Source: Chromatiales bacterium
GTDB taxonomy: Bacteria; Pseudomonadota; Gammaproteobacteria; Chromatiales; Chromatiaceae
NCBI GenBank assembly: GCA_022360595.1
Contig: JAKSCN010000203.1
Location: 1 to 9,963 of the forward strand
DNA: 9,963 nucleotides
Direction of reading: 5' to 3'
Shown: positions 5,831 to 9,963 of the stretch, in pieces
Position numbering within the stretch: the stretch's first letter is position 1
Layout: each line of letters starts with the position of its first letter
Notes under the pieces: generated by a model
Seen by the model: the letters and a program-made list of their open reading frames with translations, nothing else
What the model was told of the DNA's origin: nothing
Database searches by the model: none
Position numbers and translations under genes: made by a program

Positions 5831-6547
5831 TCACTGCTCTTTGCGTCGGGCCAAAATGTGCAGTCCGATCAATCGGGCGATAACCACCGCCATGTAGAGC
5901 TGGCCTACGATTGCCTCAAGTGCGGAGAATGAACGGGCTGCGCGGGTCACGGCCACAATATCGCCGTAGCCCAGTGTGCTGAGCGTAACCAGGCTGTAGT
6001 AGAGCATGGGGTCCATATCGGCAAAGTGGGGAACATGTTCACGATCGCTGTTTGCGGTGGCAGCTTGTGCTTCGCCAAGATCAAAAGAGCCGGGATGAAT
6101 CAGATTCAGTGCACCATAGATCAGAGCCCAGGTCAGACCGATCAGCAGGTAACCGCAGATGGCGCCAAATATACGGTCGGCGTTGATGGCGCCCTCTTCA
6201 ACCACATGGGACAGTACGATAACGGTAACATAAGCCAAGAGAGTCAGATCGAGCAGACAACTGACCAGCAGGGCATAACGGCCCGGCATGAGGTAGGTGA
6301 AAACGGTGGCGACAAAAGCGGTTAGCGCCAGTGTCAGGCCGATATGGAGCGATTTTTTGTCGTGGTAGAGCGTCCATAATCCACCGAGCAGCACCCCCCA
6401 GAACATAATGTCAAAAGTGGCCAGGCCGATAACATCGCGGCCCCAGAAGGGGTAGGCGGTAAGCAGTGTTGATAGAGCGATCAGCAGCAGGAGATAACGG
6501 CTATTGCGAATGGCGCCAACGAATTGTACGGTGAGCTGCAGTGCCAT
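5831..6547 (-). CDS. Potassium-channel-like membrane protein
   Basis: A 238-residue inner-membrane protein of the ion-channel (Ion_trans_2) type. The selectivity filter TLSTLGYGD is at residues 188-196 (G193-Y194-G195-D196), as in K+ channels. Hydrophobic segments lie at about 18-35, 46-61, 68-86, 90-113 and 123-150, with the pore loop near 180-196 and the last helix at about 208-233. That gives six membrane helices with the pore between the last two. The four helices before the pore domain lack the regular Arg/Lys ladder of a voltage sensor, and there is no RCK/TrkA-N domain: the protein ends eight residues after the last helix (ARRKEQ). ATG 6547 has AAGGA (6559-6563) upstream at a long 11-nt spacing. 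It lies on the same strand as the crotonase operon but 153 bp upstream of it, so a shared transcript is uncertain. Confidence 0.87.
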   Translation of the reverse strand: MALQLTVQFVGAIRNSRYLLLLIALSTLLTAYPFWGRDVIGLATFDIMFWGVLLGGLWTLYHDKKSLHIGLTLALTAFVATVFTYLMPGRYALLVSCLLDLTLLAYVTVIVLSHVVEEGAINADRIFGAICGYLLIGLTWALIYGALNLIHPGSFDLGEAQAATANSDREHVPHFADMDPMLYYSLVTLSTLGYGDIVAVTRAARSFSALEAIVGQLYMAVVIARLIGLHILARRKEQ

Positions 6548-6790
6548 GGGTATAAAATTCCTTCTTCACCAGTAAAAAGCCGGCGATCATAGGTCTATTG
6601 TAGACAACCCCCTTGCTCCTTGAAGTGGGGCAATATCGATGAACCCGTTGTTACCCTGATAGACAGAAATCTGGAGGAAGAGTTTTATTCCTAAGTCATC
6701 TGTTGGTGCTGTTTGAATTGCCAGTGCTGGAACGTGATTTACCGGTCGGTAAGGCGCAGCAGCGATTATTCAGACAGTGTCGCGGGGCCG
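6548..6790. other. Gap between cbiZ and the channel gene
   Basis: 243 bp with no supported gene. GTCTA-TTG-TAGAC (6593-6605) is a perfect inverted repeat 46 bp upstream of the channel start and could be an operator. Two short plus-strand frames look faintly protein-like. One ends FYS at the TAA at about 6692; the other, in another phase, reads LSHLLVLFELPVLERDLPVG onward and runs into the antisense of cbiZ. Together they could be a frameshifted relic, but I do not recognise a family. Confidence 0.4.
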
Positions 6791-7498
6791 TCAGGCCAGT
6801 TGTTTTCGAGCCGGTGTTTTATCGGGAAGAATTGAATCGGTGATGGCGTCTATCAGTAACTCTCCCAGTACTTCGCCAAAGAGCACATGCTTGCCGCAGT
6901 AGCGAATCGTGGGTGCTGATTTTCCACTGATGACGGCGGTAGAATCAGTGCCTGTTCCTGTGGCGATCTGGTTCGATACCGGGCTGAGTATTTGTGCATT
7001 TTGCAGTGCCGCTGTTTTGGCTTCGGTGGCCATCATGATGATCTCCACCATGGCCGCTTCGGTAAGTTGAGCGGAGGTCAGAATAGCGAGATTGATGGTG
7101 CCAACTTCAGCCGGCAGGGTAGCTATCTTCCGGTACTCGGCAGGGTCGCCGATACGTCGTGCATTGGCCAGACCAGTGGTCAACATGACGACAATATCCA
7201 CTCCTTGGACCTTGCGTTGCTGAATGCGAAATGAGTTTATCGACGCTGAGGTCATCATACCGACAGTGGTGCCGCTCCACCCGTTGACGTTGCAAAAGTT
7301 TTGCAGGGTCTGTTCGGGGGTGTGGCATGGCTGAGGATTTTCCTTCGGGACGCGCAGATTGACCAGGTGATCCGCCTCGACTAAACCGCCATTTAAAACG
7401 GCAGAGTTTAATATCAGGTGCGGCGTCTGAAACGCCAGATGCATGGCGTTTGGGTTTACTTCCAGGTGGATGCCGGATAAAAGTTTTTGTCTGCTCAC
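6791..7498 (-). CDS. cbiZ: Adenosylcobinamide amidohydrolase (cobalamin salvage)
   Basis: A 235-residue CbiZ-family enzyme. It cuts the amide joining the aminopropanol arm to the corrin ring, turning adenosylcobinamide, or pseudo-B12-type cobamides in some bacteria, into adenosylcobyric acid. This lets the cell rebuild the lower ligand of scavenged corrinoids. Family blocks in order: NSAVLNGGL (31-39), VNLRVPKE (46-53), VGMMTSA (79-85), TTGLANARRIGDPA (107-120), GTINLAIL (133-140), ATEAKTAAL (157-165) and ATGTGTDSTAV (179-189). The start is GTG 7498; an in-frame stop lies only four codons upstream, so no longer start exists apart from an ATT. There is no clear ribosome binding site. The gene is an orphan: no other cob, cbi or btu gene is in the window, and I see no cobalamin riboswitch upstream. 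Confidence 0.9.
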   Translation of the reverse strand: MSRQKLLSGIHLEVNPNAMHLAFQTPHLILNSAVLNGGLVEADHLVNLRVPKENPQPCHTPEQTLQNFCNVNGWSGTTVGMMTSASINSFRIQQRKVQGVDIVVMLTTGLANARRIGDPAEYRKIATLPAEVGTINLAILTSAQLTEAAMVEIIMMATEAKTAALQNAQILSPVSNQIATGTGTDSTAVISGKSAPTIRYCGKHVLFGEVLGELLIDAITDSILPDKTPARKQLA

Positions 7499-7562
7499 AA
7501 TGATGAATTGTTATGGTGTTATGGCTGTCGAGCCGTCTTTTCTGGGGGTGTCAGTGCGTTTT

Positions 7563-7575
7563 CACCAAATTGGTG
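7563..7575. repeat. 13-bp palindrome beside the CRP-type site
   Basis: CACCAA and TTGGTG are perfect inverted arms around a single A. The palindrome lies 10 bp to the cbiZ side of the CRP-like site, that is, between that site and the cbiZ start. It has the size and symmetry of a dimeric repressor operator, but I cannot name the regulator. Confidence 0.35.
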
Positions 7576-7585
7576 TGCCCATGTA

Positions 7586-7601
7586 TGTGAGTTCCGTCAC
7601 A
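7586..7601. promoter_or_regulatory. CRP/Vfr-type binding site
   Basis: TGTGA-GTTCCG-TCACA matches both half-sites of the CRP consensus (TGTGA-N6-TCACA) exactly. Because it is symmetric it could serve either neighbour; cbiZ starts 88 bp to its left and the CZB gene 395 bp to its right. A weak leftward promoter could be TGGGAC (7634-7639) with TATAAA (7612-7617) at 16-bp spacing. The site would then lie just past the start point, a position more typical of repression. That promoter reading is an inference. Confidence 0.5.
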
Positions 7602-7995
7602 AAGTTGACGATTTATAAATTTTTGACAAATATGTCCCACTAGAGAAACTACCCTGTAATACATACCACTGACTATATCGCGTAATATACCAGCTGTTGA
7701 GCGGCGTAGTTGCACGAGGTGCTGTGCCAAAAGATGTCGCTCAGTCATCAGCCCTCCAATGGGCCACTCCGCGCATGGATGGGACGGTTGTCCGTTGTCA
7801 GTGTTGTTTATTTCATATTGCATGGAATGATTGCTTTTCCCTGGTGTATATGGTGAAGAGCGAAGTGGGAGTTGTGCCTGTATCAGCTCCTATTGGGTGG
7901 TCAATGGAACAGTGATTACCACCACTTGCTGCTAAGAATAAGGGTATCCATCGGGATTGATAGGTAGCCCGTATTATAAAATCTAGGACTCTGTC

Positions 7996-8445
7996 ATGAA
8001 TAAAAAAGAAGTATTGTCGCAGTTGCGTCAGGCCAAATCAGCTCATATTCAATGGCGTTCATACGCGCAGGCGTTGGTAGCGGGTATTCCGGTTGAGCAA
8101 GACCATGTACCCGTCATTCATACCGATTGCAAGTTCGGCAGGTGGTACTATGGCCATGGCCAGGAACTCTCTTCGCTGAAGGCGTTTTCGGCTATTGATA
8201 CCCCCCATGAAATGCTTCACCAAATCTACATGAAAATCTATAAACTGCTTGAGGGGGAAGATGATCGCTCAACCATGCAGAAGATGTTCGGTTCAAAGGC
8301 CAAGATGATGAAGCAGCGACAGCAGGAGGCCGATGCGCTGCTGCAGAAAATGTTGTCCGTATCAGGTACGTTGTTGGAGGCAATTGCCCAGTTGGAGCAG
8401 GAGGTACAGGCGATACCGGCGGAAGAGCTGGCGTCCTTGTACTAA
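7996..8445 (+). CDS. Stand-alone CZB (chemoreceptor zinc-binding) domain protein
   Basis: A 149-residue cytoplasmic protein. CZB domains usually sit at the end of chemoreceptors or diguanylate cyclases and bind zinc through three His and one Cys. All four ligands are recognisable: H17 (SAHIQWRSY), C45 (TDCKFGRWYYG, the CxFGxWYxG signature), H71 and H75 (TPHEMLHQIY). In known cases zinc occupancy, or oxidation of the Cys by hypochlorous acid, sets signalling output. Here no receptor or cyclase domain is attached. Residues about 95-149 form a long charged helix (KMFGSKAKMMKQRQQEAD, LLEAIAQLEQEVQ) that could be a coiled coil for partner binding. ATG 7996 follows AGGA (7985-7988) at 7 nt. The AhpD-like CxxC gene is next, 156 bp downstream on the same strand. 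Confidence 0.9.
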   Translation: MNKKEVLSQLRQAKSAHIQWRSYAQALVAGIPVEQDHVPVIHTDCKFGRWYYGHGQELSSLKAFSAIDTPHEMLHQIYMKIYKLLEGEDDRSTMQKMFGSKAKMMKQRQQEADALLQKMLSVSGTLLEAIAQLEQEVQAIPAEELASLY

Positions 8446-8601
8446 TTTGTGGCGGAGATCCAGCGGGATGACTGTTCGACATCTCTAGGGGCTGTTTAAT
8501 ATAGCGGGGCGATTACCTTGGCCATCCTGTTTTAAAAATAAGCCCAACAGTGGCGATTAAAATGGGGTGGCAGGCCCTGAATATCCAATGGAGAGATAAC
8601 G

Positions 8602-8895
8602 ATGCTGACGCAGAGACAGCAACAGGCCTATGAAGCCTTCTATGCAACCACCCACGAGAACGAGTACCTTGATACCCGTACCGAGTTGCTGGTTGGTCTT
8701 GCCGCGGCCATCGCACTAAACTGCAAGCCGTGCACCAACTACTATCTGAAGCAGGCGCAACGGGCAGAGATTAAGCGTGGTGAGGTGGCCGAAGTGTTGG
8801 CCAAGGTGATGGCAGTGTCGGCTGGGCAAAAGCGGTTACAGACCGAAGAGGTACTAAACCGCTATCGTATCGAGTTGGATGACTTTACTGAGTAG
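8602..8895 (+). CDS. Small AhpD/carboxymuconolactone-decarboxylase-like CxxC protein
   Basis: A 97-residue protein of the CMD superfamily, which includes AhpD-type thiol peroxidase/disulfide reductases. The core is TELLVGLAAAIALNCKPCTNYY with C41-x-x-C44, followed by the helix LKQAQRAEIKRGEVAEVLAKVMAVSAGQ, the normal arrangement for the family. In AhpD a histidine four residues after the second Cys helps activate the thiols; here that place is Y48. The acidic residue before the CxxC (E28) is present. It is a single-repeat form, so a trimer or hexamer is likely by family precedent. ATG 8602 follows GGAGAG (8590-8595) at 6 nt. It lies downstream of the CZB gene, and the 156-bp gap leaves room for its own promoter. 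It is probably a redox-active thiol protein; the substrate is unknown. Confidence 0.85.
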   Translation: MLTQRQQQAYEAFYATTHENEYLDTRTELLVGLAAAIALNCKPCTNYYLKQAQRAEIKRGEVAEVLAKVMAVSAGQKRLQTEEVLNRYRIELDDFTE

Positions 8896-8900
8896 ATGGG

Positions 8901-8924
8901 TGCCGGAAGCAGCTACTTCCGGCA
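8901..8924. terminator. Perfect 9-bp hairpin between convergent genes
   Basis: TGCCGGAAG and CTTCCGGCA pair without mismatch around a 6-nt loop (CAGCTA). The hairpin begins 5 bp after the stop codon of the CxxC gene and ends 21 bp before the argH stop codon. The stem is GC-rich at its base. No proper T-run follows on either strand (TTAT on the plus side), so it is a likely bidirectional transcript end or 3' stabiliser rather than a textbook intrinsic terminator. Confidence 0.5.
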
Positions 8925-8945
8925 TTATGCAGGTGTTAACAGGCC

Positions 8946-9963
8946 CTAGCCGTTCAGGCGAGCTTTAGCTCTGGCGACTGCTGCTCGTACTTGACTGGGT
9001 GCGGTACCACCAATGTGATCACGGGCAGCCACCGAGCCTTCCAGGGTAAGAATCTCAAACACATCGTCAGCAATGTCGTTGGAGAACTGCTGTAGCTCAT
9101 CAAGTGAGAGATCAGCCAGGTCGCAAGCCTTCTCTACACACAGCGCCACCGCCTTGCCGACCACTTCGTGGGCGTCGCGAAACGGGGTGCCTTTGCGCAC
9201 CAGATAGTCCGCCAGATCGGTAGCGGTAGCAAAGCCTTTCATTGTGGCGTCGCGCATGTTCTCCTTGCGGCAGGTGATGGCCGGGATCATGTCGGCGAAA
9301 ATTTTCAGAGAGCCTTTCAGATTGTCTACCGTGTCGAATAGCGGCTCTTTATCCTCTTGGTTATCTTTGTTGTAGGCGAGTGGTTGGCCCTTCATCAGTG
9401 TCAGCAGACCGATCAGATGGCCGAAAATGCGGCCGCTCTTACCGCGCACCAATTCGGGGACATCGGGGTTTTTCTTCTGCGGCATAATCGATGAGCCGGT
9501 GCAGAAGCGATCGGGCAGTTCGATAAAGTTAAATTGGGCCGAAGCCCACAACACCAGCTCCTCGCTAAAGCGCGATAAGTGAGTCATCACTAAACTGGCA
9601 AAGCTGATAAACTCGATGGCAAAGTCGCGGTCGCTGACCGAGTCCAGGGAATTTTCAGTGGGCGCGTCAAAACCCAGCAGCCGTGCGGTCATAACGCGGT
9701 CGATCGGGTAGGTGGTGCCCGCCAGTGCGGCGGCGCCCAGCGGGCTCTGATTCATACGGGCGCGGCAATCCATCAGGCGGCCGTAGTCGCGCTGCAGCAT
9801 TTCGTTCCAGGCCAGCAGGTGGTGGCCGCAGGTCACCGGCTGGGCGGTTTGCAGGTGGGTGAAGCCCGGCATAATGGTATCGGCCTCCCGCTCGGCCAGG
9901 TCGATCAGGCCTGTCTGCAGGCGGCTGAGTTCGGCGGCGATGCTGTCGATTTCGTCGCGCAGA
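8946..9963 (-). CDS. argH: Argininosuccinate lyase, C-terminal part
   Basis: The frame runs off the right edge; 338 of roughly 460 residues are visible, and the coding frame continues past the internal Met at 9872 to the window end. The enzyme splits argininosuccinate into arginine and fumarate, the last step of arginine synthesis, as a cytoplasmic tetramer of the fumarase/aspartase superfamily. Visible marks are MPGFTHLQTAQPV with the conserved Thr-His (9833-9872) and the superfamily signature GSSIMPQKKNPD (9462-9497), whose flexible loop carries the catalytic serine. The AYNKDNQEDKEPLFD segment follows, and a normal end (AVARAKARLNG) closes the protein. No frameshift or lost motif is seen. 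The start codon and promoter lie outside the window. No other arg gene is present. Confidence 0.96.
   Translation of the reverse strand, partial: LRDEIDSIAAELSRLQTGLIDLAEREADTIMPGFTHLQTAQPVTCGHHLLAWNEMLQRDYGRLMDCRARMNQSPLGAAALAGTTYPIDRVMTARLLGFDAPTENSLDSVSDRDFAIEFISFASLVMTHLSRFSEELVLWASAQFNFIELPDRFCTGSSIMPQKKNPDVPELVRGKSGRIFGHLIGLLTLMKGQPLAYNKDNQEDKEPLFDTVDNLKGSLKIFADMIPAITCRKENMRDATMKGFATATDLADYLVRKGTPFRDAHEVVGKAVALCVEKACDLADLSLDELQQFSNDIADDVFEILTLEGSVAARDHIGGTAPSQVRAAVARAKARLNG

Larger units (their letters stand above)
7499..7995. other. Large regulatory-looking gap between cbiZ and the CZB gene
   Basis: 497 bp between divergent genes with no supported coding region; the open frames here are of poor composition and lack ribosome binding sites. 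The cbiZ-proximal part is dense in symmetry: CACCAA-A-TTGGTG (7563-7575), a CRP-type palindrome (7586-7601), and ATTTATAAAT (7611-7620) flanked by TTGAC at 7605 and 7623. Further right, GGTGGT (7896-7901) and ACCACC (7918-7923) form an inverted repeat with a 16-nt loop. A TATTAT (7972-7977) 18 bp before the CZB start codon may be its -10 element, but I see no matching -35. There is no cobalamin-riboswitch consensus. Confidence 0.5.

Noticed and set aside
7551..7915. Overlapping frames on both strands in the cbiZ/CZB gap (90 and 72 codons)
   Set aside because: Neither has a ribosome binding site, a domain pattern or gene-like composition, and the stretch is full of palindromes better explained as regulatory DNA.
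7957..7977. TTGATA/TATTAT as the CZB-gene promoter
   Set aside because: The spacing between the two hexamers is only 9 bp, far below the 16-18 bp needed; only the TATTAT may matter.
7499..7995. Cobalamin riboswitch upstream of cbiZ
   Set aside because: I looked on the minus strand for the B12-box-type consensus and saw nothing close; a covariance search could still overturn this.
8192..8482. Proline-rich minus-strand frame opposite the CZB gene
   Set aside because: It is antisense to a gene with a complete zinc-ligand set; the proline and serine richness comes from the complement of Gln/Gly codons.

Overview
The window looks like chromosome of a free-living or symbiotic gammaproteobacterium, possibly of the sulfur-oxidising Chromatiales/Sedimenticola type. 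This rests on the E. coli-like Fpr, the ArgH, the ECHDC3-type crotonase and the overall gene style; no marker gene fixes the genus. There is no rRNA, tRNA, CRISPR, transposase or phage gene.

Layout. (1) 1-221, minus: 5' part of a small two-helix membrane protein. (2) 523-4095, plus: five loosely spaced genes: a zinc deacetylase of the histone-deacetylase fold, a small exported protein of unknown function, ferredoxin/flavodoxin-NADP+ reductase (fpr), a GNAT acyltransferase of the phosphinothricin-acetyltransferase/MnaT type, and a small unknown protein. (3) 7498-4103, minus: adenosylcobinamide amidohydrolase (cbiZ), a six-helix K+-channel-like protein, and a tight three-gene operon of an ECHDC3-like crotonase, a HIT-family protein and a MazG-like nucleotide pyrophosphatase. 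(4) 7996-8895, plus: a stand-alone CZB zinc-binding protein and a small AhpD-like CxxC protein. (5) 8946-9963, minus: the C-terminal three quarters of argininosuccinate lyase (argH), converging on the CxxC gene across a perfect 9-bp hairpin.

How the genes fit together. Only the crotonase-HIT-MazG set is clearly one transcription unit (gaps of 2 and 13 bp). MazG and HIT proteins clean up or hydrolyse nucleotides, while the crotonase has lost both catalytic glutamates of classical enoyl-CoA hydratases, so its role there is open. The CZB and AhpD-like genes may form a zinc/oxidant-responsive thiol pair. The deacetylase and the GNAT acyltransferase lie 1.6 kb apart on the same strand and could act on opposite sides of small-molecule acetylation; this is only an inference.

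The left part (about 1-3600) is visibly richer in A+T than the right. Two spot counts illustrate this: 23 G+C of 60 at 721-780 and 43 of 60 at 9721-9780. The left side may be more recently acquired or less constrained. A near-perfect CRP/Vfr-type palindrome lies in the 497-bp gap between the divergent cbiZ and CZB genes. Nothing here amounts to a clearly new multi-gene system. The best leads are the CZB/AhpD-like pair, the catalytically altered crotonase in a nucleotide-cleaning operon, and the regulatory-looking gap around 7560-7640.
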